64,000 bases of DNA from Albidovulum inexpectatum (GTDB taxonomy: Bacteria > Pseudomonadota > Alphaproteobacteria > Rhodobacterales > Rhodobacteraceae): assembly GCF_002927635.1 (NCBI RefSeq), contig NZ_PRDS01000004.1, forward strand, positions 124,001-188,000. Direction: 5' to 3'. The first letter of the stretch is position 1; every line of letters begins with the position of its first letter. The translations under genes were made by a program, and so were the position numbers. The notes under the pieces were generated by a model. The model was not told the origin of the DNA and made no database searches. It saw nothing but the letters and a program-made list of their open reading frames with translations. Below, piece after piece: positions 38,160 through 47,426 of the stretch.

Positions 38160-38184
38160 GCGGGGTCGGCATTGCCGGCCCCGC
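38160..38184. terminator. Bidirectional terminator between the barrel protein and dctM2
   Basis: GCGGGGTCGGC and GCCGGCCCCGC form an 11-bp stem (one G-U pair) with a 3-base loop, located in the 64-bp gap between the two convergent genes. Confidence 0.7.
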
Positions 38185-38196
38185 CTGTCATCATGC

Positions 38197-39516
38197 TCAG
38201 TACATCGCAAGGCCGGGGAACAGGATCAGCAGTCCCACCGCCAGAATCTGCAGGCTGATGAAGGGCAGAAGGCTGCGGAAGATCTCTCCCAGCGAGATTT
38301 CGGGCGGCGTCACCGACTTCAGGTAGAAGGCCGCGGGACCGAAGGGCGGCGACAGGAAGCTGACCTGCATGTTCATCGCGAACAGCACGCCGAACCAGAC
38401 CGGGTCCAGCCCCAGCTGCGTGACGATCGGCACGAAGATCGGCATGGTCAACAGCGCGATCCCCACCCAGTCGAGGAACATGCCCAGAACGAACAGGATG
38501 GCCATCATGAACAGGATGATGACGGTGGGATTGTCGCTTATGCCGGTGATCAGCTCGGACACGAAACGGATGCCGCCCATCAGGTTGAACACCCCCACCA
38601 GCGCCGAGGCACCGATACCGATCCAGACGATCATGCCCACGGTCTGCAGGGTCTGCATCGCCGCGCCGCGCAGCATGGCCCAGCTGAATTCGCCGCGCAG
38701 GATCGTGGACAGGATCACGCCCGCCACGCCGACGGCGCTGGCCTCGGTCACCGAGGCGATGCCACCATAGATCGAGCCCAGCACCATCACGACGACAAGA
38801 ACCGGCAGGACCAGCCCGCGCGCAAGGCGCAGCTTCTCGGCCGTCGCGACCGGTTCGGTCACCGGGTCGGGTACCGCCGATGGCGTCAGATAAGCCCGTG
38901 CCAGAACATACAGCACGTAAAGCAGCGCAAGCGTCAGCCCCGGAACGAAGGCCGCGGTGAACAGGTCGCCGATCGAAACATTGGCCGTCAGCCCATAGAT
39001 GATAAGCACGATCGAGGGCGGCACCATCGTGCCCAGGCTGCCGCCGGCGCAGACCACGCCGATCGCGAGACGGCGGTCATAGCCCTGGGTCAGCATCTGG
39101 GGCAGGGCAATCAGGCCCAGCAGAACGACCTCGCCGCCGATGATGCCCGACATCGCGGCCAGGACGACGGCCACGAAGATCGTCTGGACAGCCACGCCGC
39201 CCCGCAACCGCCCGCCGATCAGGCGCATCGCGGCGAACAGGTCCCGCGCGATCCCCGAACGGTCCAGGATCGCCGCCATCAGCACGAACATCGGCACCGA
39301 GACGAAGACAAAACTGGTGACGAAGGAATAGACCCGGCTGGTGATCAGCGGCACGACATTCGGCCCGAACCATCCAAGCGCAAAGATCAGCGTGACCAGC
39401 AGCGTCACGAAGGCCAGCGGGATGCCCATGACCAGCAGGATCAGCAGAAGCCCCAGCAGCAGCGCGGTGCCGGTCTCGATACCCAGCGGTTGCAGCGCGC
39501 CGAAGATGTCCATCAT
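38197..39516 (-). CDS. dctM: TRAP transporter large permease (DctM family), gluconate-type operon
   Basis: This 439-residue subunit has about 12 helices and the motifs MSGIIGGEVVLLGLIALPQM and MVPPSIVLIIYGLTANVSIG. The start ATG at 39516 overlaps the dctQ stop. It belongs to the larger mannitol/chloroaromatic or sugar-acid type TRAP family rather than the C4-dicarboxylate core. Operon position with a gluconokinase suggests a sugar acid, most simply gluconate, as substrate. Confidence 0.9.
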   Translation of the reverse strand: MMDIFGALQPLGIETGTALLLGLLLILLVMGIPLAFVTLLVTLIFALGWFGPNVVPLITSRVYSFVTSFVFVSVPMFVLMAAILDRSGIARDLFAAMRLIGGRLRGGVAVQTIFVAVVLAAMSGIIGGEVVLLGLIALPQMLTQGYDRRLAIGVVCAGGSLGTMVPPSIVLIIYGLTANVSIGDLFTAAFVPGLTLALLYVLYVLARAYLTPSAVPDPVTEPVATAEKLRLARGLVLPVLVVVMVLGSIYGGIASVTEASAVGVAGVILSTILRGEFSWAMLRGAAMQTLQTVGMIVWIGIGASALVGVFNLMGGIRFVSELITGISDNPTVIILFMMAILFVLGMFLDWVGIALLTMPIFVPIVTQLGLDPVWFGVLFAMNMQVSFLSPPFGPAAFYLKSVTPPEISLGEIFRSLLPFISLQILAVGLLILFPGLAMY

Positions 39517-40058
39517 CGCCGCCCCCGCGCGTAATTCACCGCCAGCACCAGGAACTGCAGCGCAAGCAGCCCCAGGATCAGCATCAGCAGGATCTTCAGC
39601 ACGCCCGGATAGACCGGGTCCCAAGCGCTGCCCGAGCGTTCGAGGTGAAAGCTGCCGTCGGGACGCCAGGCCGCGCGCAGGACCATCTGCCAGGCCGCCA
39701 TCGCAAAGGCGGCCGATGACAACGCGCAGACGACCGAGATCGCGACATCAAGGATGCGCCGGACATGGCCCGGCAGCAGGTCGTAAACCAGCACCACGCG
39801 GATGTGACGGTCACGCGCGGCACAAAGCAACCCGCCATAGAGAAAGGCGACGGCGCACAGGAACACCGTGGTTTCATGCGCCCAGATCGTCGGTCGGCCA
39901 AAGACATAGCGCAGCACGACCTCCTGGATCAGGATGGCCATCGACAGGATCAGTCCCAGCGCGGGCACGATCGCGAAGCGGTCGATCCAGCGCCCCAGCC
40001 TGCCTGCCTGTGCAATCGCCTGCGGCTCGACGCGCAGGGTTTCGTCCGGCTCGGTCAT
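39513..40058 (-). CDS. dctQ: TRAP transporter small permease (DctQ family), gluconate-type operon
   Basis: This 181-residue protein has four membrane segments and DctQ features (VVLRYVFGRPTIWAHETTVF). An N-terminal cytoplasmic stretch of about 25 residues precedes the first helix. It is coupled to dctM by overlap and separated from dctP by 105 bp of hairpin-rich sequence. Confidence 0.85.
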   Translation of the reverse strand: MTEPDETLRVEPQAIAQAGRLGRWIDRFAIVPALGLILSMAILIQEVVLRYVFGRPTIWAHETTVFLCAVAFLYGGLLCAARDRHIRVVLVYDLLPGHVRRILDVAISVVCALSSAAFAMAAWQMVLRAAWRPDGSFHLERSGSAWDPVYPGVLKILLMLILGLLALQFLVLAVNYARGRR

Positions 40059-40080
40059 GGTCAGGTCCTTTCAAGACTGC

Positions 40081-40156
40081 GGCCGGGCAGGGGCAAGTGT
40101 GCCCGGCCCCTCTGCCCGGCCCATGCCTGGTCAGCGCCCGGCGCCGCGCGCCGGGC
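40081..40156 (-). terminator. Strong inverted repeats between dctP2 and dctQ2
   Basis: Two stem-loops are stacked. At 40081-40122 GGCCGGGCA plus GGGG pairs with CCCC plus TGCCCGGCC. At 40136-40156 GCCCGGCG pairs with CGCCGGGC around a 5-base loop. They follow the binding-protein stop, so attenuation of the membrane-subunit genes is inferred. Confidence 0.55.
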
Positions 40157-40163
40157 TGTCGCC

Positions 40164-41234
40164 TCACTGCTGCATCAGGCCCTTTTCGGTCAGGTAGGCA
40201 ACAAGGACATCATAGGCCTTGCGCGCATTCGGCGACCGCTGGGCGACCTTTTCCCATTCGCCGCGGGCGATGGCGCGGAACTTCGCGCGCTCTTCGGCCG
40301 GCCAGTCGTGAATGGTGATCTTGCCACCCGCCCGCGCGGCCTCGACGGCCTTGGCATCGGCCTCGGCCAGCGCCGCGATCTGACGCTGGGCGAAATCACG
40401 CACCGAGTCGGTCATCACCTGCTTCAGGTCGTCGGGCAGGGCGTCCCATTTGGCCTTGTTCATCGAGATCTCGACCAGCGGCAGCGAGTGGAAACCCGGA
40501 TAGACCGGATGCGGCGCGATGTCGTTCAGGCCCTGGGCCTGGTTGGTCGAGAAGACCGAGTAATCCGCCGCCTCGATCACCTTCTTGTCGAGCGCGGTGA
40601 AGACCTCCGAGCCGGGCAGGTTCACCGGGGCCGCGCCCGCAGCGGCAAAGACGGCCTGCACCAGACCTTCGGGCGCGCGCAGCTTCAGGCCGCGCAGATC
40701 GTCCACCCCGTCCAGAGGCACCGCCGAGACAAAGGCTTCGAGCCCCGGCGTCGTCGCGCCGATGAATTGCAGGCCATAGGGGTTCTCGATCTCGTTGAGC
40801 AGCTCCTTGCCGCCGCCGTTCTCGATGAAATCCAGCATCTGCTGCGGGTCGGACCATGCACCGACCGGGTTGCCCAGCAGGCCAAAGGCGGGATCCTTGC
40901 CGGCAAAGTAGGACAGATCGGTGATGTGGCCGTCCAGGATGCCGGCGGCGATGGCGTCCTGGGTTTCATTGTGGGCCACGATCGATTCCACAGGCAGAAG
41001 GGTGATCTGGATGCGCCCGCCCGAACGTTCGGCCACATCGGCCGCCCAGGTCTGCTGCAATTCGAAGTTTGGGTTGCCGGCGGGGTCGGACGACTGGAAG
41101 GTGAACGCGTAGTCGGCCGCATGGGCGGATGTGCCGCCGAGGGTCAGGGCCGCGCCCAGTCCAAGAGCGGCGCCCAGGGTCAGCACGGCCCGGCGGGTCA
41201 GCGCCATGCGCGATTCATGTGTGGTGCGTGTCAT
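40164..41234 (-). CDS. dctP: TRAP transporter solute-binding protein (DctP family), gluconate-type operon
   Basis: This 356-residue binding protein has a Tat-like N terminus (MALTRRAVLTLG from residue 10) and signal cleavage near residue 40. DctP features include LRGLKLRAPEGLVQAVFAAA with the ligand-binding Arg. GGAGGAGAG stands before the ATG at 41234, which overlaps the gluconokinase stop. An ATG 9 codons further in also precedes the signal. The coupled gntK argues for gluconate or a related aldonate. Confidence 0.88.
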   Translation of the reverse strand: MTRTTHESRMALTRRAVLTLGAALGLGAALTLGGTSAHAADYAFTFQSSDPAGNPNFELQQTWAADVAERSGGRIQITLLPVESIVAHNETQDAIAAGILDGHITDLSYFAGKDPAFGLLGNPVGAWSDPQQMLDFIENGGGKELLNEIENPYGLQFIGATTPGLEAFVSAVPLDGVDDLRGLKLRAPEGLVQAVFAAAGAAPVNLPGSEVFTALDKKVIEAADYSVFSTNQAQGLNDIAPHPVYPGFHSLPLVEISMNKAKWDALPDDLKQVMTDSVRDFAQRQIAALAEADAKAVEAARAGGKITIHDWPAEERAKFRAIARGEWEKVAQRSPNARKAYDVLVAYLTEKGLMQQ

Positions 41235-41776
41235 CTTGTCTCTCCTCCTCCTGACAAGCTGTGTGGTTGTTCAAGTGCCGAAAGGGCGGTGGTCAGGATC
41301 GCATCGACAGGCAGGGCGACGTCGATCCACAGCGCGTTTTCGGTTTCCGGATCGGGCGGTTGCAGCGTGGCCAGCTGGCTGTCGATCAGGCTGACCGGCA
41401 TATAGTGGTTCCGCCGCGCGCGCATCCGCGCCGCGATCAGCTCGCGGTCGCCATGCAGAAAGACGATATCGAACGGCCCCGCATGGCGGCGCAGGCGGTC
41501 GCGATGCACCCGCGCAAGGGCCGAGCATGCCAGCACCGCGCGCCCCTCGCACGATCTGACCGCGGCGCCCAACCGGTCGAGCCAGTCCCAGCGCATGTCG
41601 TCGCTCAGCGGCTGGCCCGCGGCCATGCGTGCAATGGCCTCGGGCGCGTGAAAGGCATCGGCCTCGATGAAGGTGGCGCCCAGCCGGTCGGCAAGAGCCT
41701 TGGCGATGGTCGACTTGCCCACGCCGCAGATCCCCATCACCAGGATTGGCCGATTGTCCATGATACCGCTGTTCAT
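41231..41776 (-). CDS. gntK: Gluconokinase
   Basis: This P-loop kinase (181 residues from ATG 41776; a start at 41761 gives 176) phosphorylates gluconate to 6-phosphogluconate. Walker A is GICGVGKST. The GntK blocks EADAFHAPEAIARMAAGQPL, ACSALARVHRDRLR and RRNHYMPVSLIDSQLATLQ are present. Its stop overlaps the dctP start, making a gntK-dctPQM operon. The LacI-type regulator is divergent, with an operator in the 97-bp gap. Confidence 0.9.
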   Translation of the reverse strand: MNSGIMDNRPILVMGICGVGKSTIAKALADRLGATFIEADAFHAPEAIARMAAGQPLSDDMRWDWLDRLGAAVRSCEGRAVLACSALARVHRDRLRRHAGPFDIVFLHGDRELIAARMRARRNHYMPVSLIDSQLATLQPPDPETENALWIDVALPVDAILTTALSALEQPHSLSGGGETR

Positions 41777-41807
41777 CGAAATTCCATTTCGTTCAATTCG
41801 CACTTTG

Positions 41808-41823
41808 ATGATAGCGCTGTCAT
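41808..41823. promoter_or_regulatory. LacI/GntR-type operator between gntK and its regulator
   Basis: ATGATAGCGCTGTCAT is a 16-bp inverted repeat with one mismatched pair, centred on the CG-type core (GC at the dyad) typical of LacI-family sites. It closely resembles gluconate-repressor operators. It lies 32 bp from the gntK start and 51 bp from the regulator start, so it can control both. Confidence 0.75.
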
Positions 41824-41873
41824 ACGTCAAGAGCCTTTTCACCCGGCCCGGCCCGATGCTAAGAAAGCCCGGC

Positions 41874-42893
41874 ATGCAGAAATCGAGCCGGATCACCCTG
41901 TCGGACGTTGCCAAGGCTGCCGGTGTCAGCCCGATCACGGTGTCGCGCGCGCTGCGCAATCCCGCGATGGTTTCGGCCGACGCCCGGGCGCGGATCGACC
42001 GGGCCATCGCGCGTCTGGGCTATGTGCCCAACCCGGCTGCGCGGGCGCTGGCCTCGGGGCGGACCGATGTCGTTGGCGTGATCATCCCGTCGGTGTCCAA
42101 CAACGTCTTTACCGATGTGATCCGTGGCATCCAGGACGGTCTGCAAGGCAGCGGCCTGAGCGTGCAGCTGGCGATGACGGGGTATTCGCCGCTGGAGGAA
42201 GAGCGGCTGGTGCGTGTCTTCCTGACCCAGCAGCCGGCCGGGCTGATCCTGACCGGGCATGAACAATCTCCCGCAGCCCAGGCGCTGTTGCGCGGGGCAG
42301 GGTTTCCGGTCGTCCAGCTGATGGAGGTCGGCCCCGAGCCGCTGGACGTGGCGATCGGCCTGTCGCATTTCGACGGCGCCCGGGATGCCGCGCGGCATCT
42401 TCTGGACCGCGGCTATCGCGTGCCGGCCTTCCTTGGGGCCCAGATGGACCCGCGCAGCCAGCGCCGCCTGGCCGGCTTCCGCGACGCGATGGCCGGGTCC
42501 GGCAGGGACGCGCCGCCGGTGGTCACGACACCCGAACCGTCGTCGGTCAGCCTCGGTTGCCGCATGTTCGCCGACCTGATCGCGCGGCACCCTTCGGTCG
42601 ATGCCGTGCTGTGCAACAATGACGACCTGGCGCTGGGTGTGCTGTTCGAAGCGCGCCGGCGGAACATCGACGTGCCGGGCCGGCTGGGCATCTGCGGCTT
42701 CAATGATCTCGAGGTGATGCAGGCCGCGGCACCCTCGCTGACCTCGGTCCATACCGACCGCTATCGCATGGGGCAGCTTGCCGTGCGGCAGGTGCTGGAC
42801 CGGTTGAAGGGTGGGGGGCATCCGCGCGGCACCTCGATCGACATCGGCTTCGAGCTGCGCGCAAGGGAAAGTACCGCCGGGCGCGCCGGCTGA
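41874..42893 (+). CDS. gntR: LacI-family regulator, GntR-like gluconate repressor
   Basis: This 339-residue repressor has an N-terminal helix-turn-helix (ITLSDVAKAAGVSPITVSRA) and a LacI-type effector domain with GVIIPSVSNNVF and CNNDDLALGVLFEA. It matches the gluconate repressor GntR branch in its neighbourhood to gntK. The frame is open upstream; I use the ATG at 41874, and another at 41856 is possible. The operator at 41808-41823 is adjacent. Confidence 0.87.
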   Translation: MQKSSRITLSDVAKAAGVSPITVSRALRNPAMVSADARARIDRAIARLGYVPNPAARALASGRTDVVGVIIPSVSNNVFTDVIRGIQDGLQGSGLSVQLAMTGYSPLEEERLVRVFLTQQPAGLILTGHEQSPAAQALLRGAGFPVVQLMEVGPEPLDVAIGLSHFDGARDAARHLLDRGYRVPAFLGAQMDPRSQRRLAGFRDAMAGSGRDAPPVVTTPEPSSVSLGCRMFADLIARHPSVDAVLCNNDDLALGVLFEARRRNIDVPGRLGICGFNDLEVMQAAAPSLTSVHTDRYRMGQLAVRQVLDRLKGGGHPRGTSIDIGFELRARESTAGRAG

Positions 42894-43157
42894 CCGGACG
42901 CAGGCGGGCAAGCCAAGCGCGGGCGCTGGAGATGCCCGGTCCCGCTGGGCCCCAGTCGAACCGGCCGGGACCTGAGGCGTCCGCGCCCTCTTGGGCCTTC
43001 ACCCAACATGGCTGGACCGGAAGTGCAGGCGGGCTTAGGCTGTCCTCATGAGCCAGGGGACAGCCCGCGACAGGACAGGCGCCAGCGGGGGCGTGGAAGA
43101 CGTGACAGGGGACCGCGGCAATCCCGATACCGGAGCCGCGCGGCAGGGCGACGCGCC

Positions 43158-44057
43158 ATGCCGATGACGCGCCGCCGGCTGATTGCCGTTTCGGTGGCCG
43201 GTGTCGTGGCGCTTGTGATCGCCGCGCGGGCGCTGACCGAACCACTTCCGCCACGCACGGCCAAACTCTTTGCCGATGCGCCGCGCGACGTGCGGGCGAT
43301 CGCGGCGCGGATCGAGAAGGGAGAGGTTCCCTCGGTCGAGGAAATCCGGGCAACCGGCCACGTGAACACGCGCTACGCTGACGACATAGCGCTGCTGTAT
43401 TTCGCGCTTCTGACGGCAAATGTCGCGGCGACGGGACCGCTGATCGCGGCCGGGGCGGATTACGACATGCCCGCCCGCACAAGGCCCGGTGCGGGGAACT
43501 ACATCGACCTGATCGCGATGCCGGGCGGCAGCCTTCTGTCGGCCGAGGAGCTGGACGAGGCGGTGCGGCTCTACCTTGAGACCGGCGGGAACCCGAATGC
43601 GCTGGGGCGTTCGGGGCAGGGCAAGACGCTGCTGGCGCGGCTGGCAACCAACCGGCGCATGGCGGCGGTGCGGCTGGTGGTGGCGGCGGGCGGCGATGTC
43701 CTTGCCCGGCATACGCGGTCCGGCGAAAAGACTTGGACACCGTTTTCAAGCATCGCGATCAATCACTCGGACGAGGCCATCGCGACGATCGACTGGCTGA
43801 TCGATGGGGGATACCTGACGAACCTGCCTCAGGAAGTGCTGGCCGGGGTGATCGATGACCTCGCGTCCTATGCCCCCCGTGGCGACGCCATCACGCGCGA
43901 GAACCAGAGGCTGGGCATGCGCATTCTCAAGCGCAATCCGCATTATCAGCCACCGGACTCGGACAACCGGGGCTCGCGGCGCCTGTTCAAGGATCACTAC
44001 GATGACCCTCCGGCCCGGATCCCCTGGGACATGATCACCTCGGACGCGGTGAAGTGA
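43158..44057 (+). CDS. Membrane-anchored ankyrin-repeat-like protein
   Basis: This 299-residue protein has a basic start followed by one hydrophobic helix (about residues 7-25) and then a helical-repeat body. Repeat-like units include ALLTANVAATGPLIAAGADYD and RLVVAAGGDVLARHTRSGEKT, matching the ankyrin pattern of paired helices ending in a loop. It is probably periplasmic and binds a protein. The upstream in-frame extension to 43008 lacks a signal and is rejected. Family relatives can be immunity-type proteins, but no toxin gene is adjacent, so no role is assigned. Confidence 0.6.
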   Translation: MPMTRRRLIAVSVAGVVALVIAARALTEPLPPRTAKLFADAPRDVRAIAARIEKGEVPSVEEIRATGHVNTRYADDIALLYFALLTANVAATGPLIAAGADYDMPARTRPGAGNYIDLIAMPGGSLLSAEELDEAVRLYLETGGNPNALGRSGQGKTLLARLATNRRMAAVRLVVAAGGDVLARHTRSGEKTWTPFSSIAINHSDEAIATIDWLIDGGYLTNLPQEVLAGVIDDLASYAPRGDAITRENQRLGMRILKRNPHYQPPDSDNRGSRRLFKDHYDDPPARIPWDMITSDAVK

Positions 44058-44084
44058 CCGGGCCGGCACCTTGCGGCGATGCGG

Positions 44085-45251
44085 TCATGCCCCCGTGCAG
44101 GCCCAGACGCAAAGGCGGTCGAGAAAGGCCAGGCAGGCCGCGATTTGGTCGATCTCTATGAACTCGTCGGGACGATGGGCCTCGGCGATGTCGCCGGGGC
44201 CCATCACGATGGCCGACAGGCCCGCGCGCTGGAAGCAGCCCGCATCGGTCCCGAAGGGCACGGTTGCGCGCGGCGTCATGCCCGTCAGCTCCGCCACGAG
44301 ACGCGCGGCCGGGGAGTCGGGCGCAACTGCAAGGCCGGGATAGTGCGAGACGGTCAGGGTTTCGATCCCCGCGCGCGGGTCGCGGGCGCGCATCCGGGCC
44401 CGGGTGGCGTCCAGCCACGCGGTGATGCGCGACAGGGCCCACGCCCCGTCATCGGGCGGCGTCAGGCGCAGTTCCCAGTCCAGCGTGCAATCCTCGGCGA
44501 TGATCGACCGGCCCGCGCCGCCATGGATCGTGCCCACGTTGATCGTGTTGCAGGGCGGCCGGAACGGGCTGTCGGCGGGCGCTTCCGCCGCCATGCGCGC
44601 GGCCAGCTCCTGCAGGAAGGTGATGAAACCCGCGGCATGGTGGATCGCGCTGACCCCGCGCGCGGGGTCCGAGGAATGGCCCGCCACGCCGCGAAAGGTG
44701 GTCTGGAACTCGATGCCGCCCTTGTGCCCGGCCACCGGCACCATGCGGGTGGGTTCTCCGACGATCACGGCGGCAGGGACGGGGCCGGTGGCCAGGATAT
44801 GGCGCGCAAGACCGGGTGCGCCCAGCGAGCCGGGCTCTTCGTCGTAGCTCAGTGCCAGGTGGATCGGCCGTTGCAGGGGCAGCGCGGCCATGCGCGGCAC
44901 CATGGCCAGGACGCAGGCCAGGAAGCCCTTCATGTCCACCGCGCCGCGCCCGTGCAGACGGTCGCGGCGCCGGGTCAGCCGAAAGGGCGGCAGGGTCCAG
45001 GCCTGGCCCTCCACCGGCACGACATCGGTATGGCCCGACAGCGCAACGCCGCCATCGACCGCGGGACCGATCGTGGCGAACAGGTTGGCGCGCTGGCCGC
45101 TTTCGTCATGGTCCAGCGTGTACGTGACGCCCGCGCGCTCGAGCAGCGCGCAGACATGGCCGACGAAATCGAGGTTCGGCTGGCCGGGAAACGTGGGAAA
45201 GGCCACCAGGTCGGCCAGGATCGCGATCGTGTCCTCGACGGGCAGGGTCAT
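44085..45251 (-). CDS. M20-family deacylase, acetylornithine deacetylase (ArgE)-like
   Basis: This 388-residue zinc hydrolase removes an N-acyl group from an amino acid. Metal and catalytic residues are visible: His74 and Asp76 in SGHTDVVP, Asp106 in GAVDMKG, Glu138/Glu139 in YDEEPG. It most resembles ArgE. Rhodobacterales make arginine through ArgJ, so a catabolic role is plausible. It is divergent from a GntR regulator and grouped with an M24 protein and a transaminase, suggesting it deacylates an intermediate of a dedicated pathway. Start ATG at 45251 chosen over an upstream frame without motif support. Confidence 0.8.
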   Translation of the reverse strand: MTLPVEDTIAILADLVAFPTFPGQPNLDFVGHVCALLERAGVTYTLDHDESGQRANLFATIGPAVDGGVALSGHTDVVPVEGQAWTLPPFRLTRRRDRLHGRGAVDMKGFLACVLAMVPRMAALPLQRPIHLALSYDEEPGSLGAPGLARHILATGPVPAAVIVGEPTRMVPVAGHKGGIEFQTTFRGVAGHSSDPARGVSAIHHAAGFITFLQELAARMAAEAPADSPFRPPCNTINVGTIHGGAGRSIIAEDCTLDWELRLTPPDDGAWALSRITAWLDATRARMRARDPRAGIETLTVSHYPGLAVAPDSPAARLVAELTGMTPRATVPFGTDAGCFQRAGLSAIVMGPGDIAEAHRPDEFIEIDQIAACLAFLDRLCVWACTGA

Positions 45252-45316
45252 CTTCGCCTCCGTTTCGCTGCCGCGATGTCTTGCATCCGGGGCCGCCGCC
45301 GCACATCCTGCCGCGC

Positions 45317-46030
45317 ATGACAGGCTCGACGCATCCGACCGCCCCAATCGATCAGCTCCCCGCCGGCCGGGAATCGGCCGAGCAGACCCCGGCCGAACGC
45401 CGCTTTGCCGAGCTGCTGCACACGATCCGCCGGCGCATCGTTCTGCATGATCTTCCGCCCGGCGCGGCGATCGACCTGGACGCCCTGGCCGCGGAATTCG
45501 CGGTCAGCCGAACGCCCCTGCGCGCGGTGATCCAGCGGCTTGTCGATGACGGGCTGGTGATCCGGCGCCATGGCGTGCCGACCTGCGTTGCCCCGATCGA
45601 CCTCGAGGGCCTGCCGGGGGCAATGGCCTTCCGGATGCGCCTGGCCGAGATGATCGGGGCCCTGTCGCCGCGCCAGCCCGACGCATCGCTTCTGGCCGCG
45701 TTTCGCGCGCTGCCCGCGCGATTCGACGCGCTGGGGCCTGCCCCGGACCTGCGCGCCTTCGGCATGATCGATCTCGACCTGCACGAATGCGTCTGCCGGC
45801 TGATCGGCAATCCGCATCTGCTGCGGACCTACGACCGGATGTTCTTCCTGACCGCGCGGATGTGGGTGCATTTCCTGCCCCGGCTGGACTGGCCGCGCGA
45901 GGTCGCGACCTTCCGCCGCGAGACCGAGGACTGGCTGCAGGCGGTCGAGCGCGGCGACATCGAGGGGCTGGGTTTCCTGATCCGCAATTCCCTGGCCCAT
46001 GTTCTGCATCGGATCGCGCCGCTTCTGTGA
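45317..46030 (+). CDS. GntR-family (FCD) regulator of the M20/M24/transaminase group
   Basis: This 237-residue regulator has a winged helix (LHDLPPGAAIDLDALAAEF and VSRTPLRAVIQRLVDDGL) and an FCD domain (DLDLHECVCRLIG). It is divergent from the M20 gene by 65 bp and ends exactly at the base before the convergent M24 stop. That interlocked placement suggests it controls the flanking genes. Start ATG at 45317 is chosen; the frame opens at 45281. Confidence 0.87.
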   Translation: MTGSTHPTAPIDQLPAGRESAEQTPAERRFAELLHTIRRRIVLHDLPPGAAIDLDALAAEFAVSRTPLRAVIQRLVDDGLVIRRHGVPTCVAPIDLEGLPGAMAFRMRLAEMIGALSPRQPDASLLAAFRALPARFDALGPAPDLRAFGMIDLDLHECVCRLIGNPHLLRTYDRMFFLTARMWVHFLPRLDWPREVATFRRETEDWLQAVERGDIEGLGFLIRNSLAHVLHRIAPLL

Positions 46031-47242
46031 TCAGTCGATCACGGTGATGGCGCGCGGCAGATCGGCCAGGCATTCGGCCGGGCCGTCGGGCCGGATCACG
46101 ATGGTTTCGGTGATCGCAACGCCCCAGTCGTCCATCCACAGCCCCGGCATGAAATGGAAGGTCATGCCGGGCTGCAGCACCGTCTGGTCCGTCCGGCGCA
46201 GCGAGATCGTGCGCTCGCCCCAGTCCGGCGGATAGCTCAGCCCAACCGGATAGCCACAGCGCCCGTCCTTGACGATCCCGCGCGCCTCCAGCGCCGAATG
46301 CAGCGCCTGCGCCACGTCGCAGGCCCGGTTGCCGGCGCGCGCGGCCTCGATCCCCGCGGCGAGGCCCTCGAGCAGCGCGGCTTCGGCGTTGCGGATGCGC
46401 TCATCGGGCGGGCCCAGATGCACCGTCCGGCACAGGGGCGCGTGATAGCGCCGATAGCAGCCGGCGATCTCGAAATAGGTGGCCATGCCCGGCACGAGCG
46501 GCCGGTCGTTCCAGGTCAGATGCGAGGCCGAGGCCTCGGGTCCCGAGGGCACGATCGGCATGATCGCGGGATAGTCGCCGCCGAACTCCGCGGTGCCGCG
46601 GGCCCCGGCGGCAAGGATTTCGGCCACCAGCTCGTTCTTGCGCATGCCCGGGCGGATCACCTCGAAGATGCGGCGATACATGGCCTCTGCGATGCGCGCG
46701 GCGCGGCGCATGAAGGCGATTTCGGCCTCGGACTTGACGGCGCGCTGCCAGTTGACCAGCCCCGTGGCATCGACGAAGCGCGCCTGCGGCAGGTTGCGGC
46801 ACAAGGCGGCATGGGCCGCGGCCGAGAAATAGTAATTGTCCATCTCGACCCCGATCCGGGCGCGACCGGCCCCCAGATCCGCGATCAGGGTCGAAAGATG
46901 GTCCATCGGGTGGCGTTCGCGGGTCTGGACGTAATCGTCGGAATAGGCATGGATCGCCGCGTCCGGCAGCCAGGTCGTCAGGCGCGCGCCGTTGCGGTCG
47001 ATCCCGCGCCCCCACCAGTGCGGCGGCCCGTCCGGCCCGACCACGACCGCCTGATGGACATAGAACGACCAGCCGTCATAGCCCGTCAGCCAGGCCATGT
47101 TCGATGGATCGCTGACGACCAGCAGGTCGATCCCCGCGCGATCCATCGCGGCGCGCACCTTGTCCAGTCGGCTGTCGTATTCGGCCCGGTCGAAGGGCAG
47201 AAGCGGCCCCGCGGCATTCGAGGAGAGACAAGTATCGGACAT
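46031..47242 (-). CDS. M24-family hydrolase, ectoine hydrolase (DoeA/EutD)-like
   Basis: This 403-residue protein has the pita-bread M24 fold. The C-terminal part [14 protein letters not shown] then [19 protein letters not shown] is like DoeA/EutD, the enzyme that opens the ectoine ring. The metal-ligand region, usually carrying two Asp, reads [17 protein letters not shown], so the dinuclear site of peptidases appears lost, as reported for ectoine hydrolases. It would give an N-acyl diamino acid, which the M20 deacylase could process. The specific substrate is not proven; a generic Xaa-Pro peptidase label would be misleading. Confidence 0.72.
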   Translation of the reverse strand: MSDTCLSSNAAGPLLPFDRAEYDSRLDKVRAAMDRAGIDLLVVSDPSNMAWLTGYDGWSFYVHQAVVVGPDGPPHWWGRGIDRNGARLTTWLPDAAIHAYSDDYVQTRERHPMDHLSTLIADLGAGRARIGVEMDNYYFSAAAHAALCRNLPQARFVDATGLVNWQRAVKSEAEIAFMRRAARIAEAMYRRIFEVIRPGMRKNELVAEILAAGARGTAEFGGDYPAIMPIVPSGPEASASHLTWNDRPLVPGMATYFEIAGCYRRYHAPLCRTVHLGPPDERIRNAEAALLEGLAAGIEAARAGNRACDVAQALHSALEARGIVKDGRCGYPVGLSYPPDWGERTISLRRTDQTVLQPGMTFHFMPGLWMDDWGVAITETIVIRPDGPAECLADLPRAITVID

Positions 47243-47323
47243 TCGACCCTCTGCCTTGCGACGGCCCGCCCCCGGGCCGTTCCCGGAATCCGACGCTAGG
47301 GCCGGAACCGCCCTGGCGTCAAC

Positions 47324-47400
47324 AGATATGTATGACCAGGATCACTATTCCCCGATAAAACGTATTTGCGGGATCGCTGATCCAGATGTTATGTATATCT
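47324..47400. promoter_or_regulatory. Inverted half sites in the M24/aminotransferase divergent promoter
   Basis: AGATATGTAT (47324-47333) and ATGTATATCT (47391-47400) match as an inverted pair at 8 of 10 positions, flanking the AT-rich promoter area between the divergent M24 and aminotransferase genes. They could be sites for the GntR regulator. Spacing is wide (57 bp), so confidence is low. Confidence 0.35.
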
Positions 47401-47426
47401 TGACCCGAACAGCGGAGGAAAACGCC

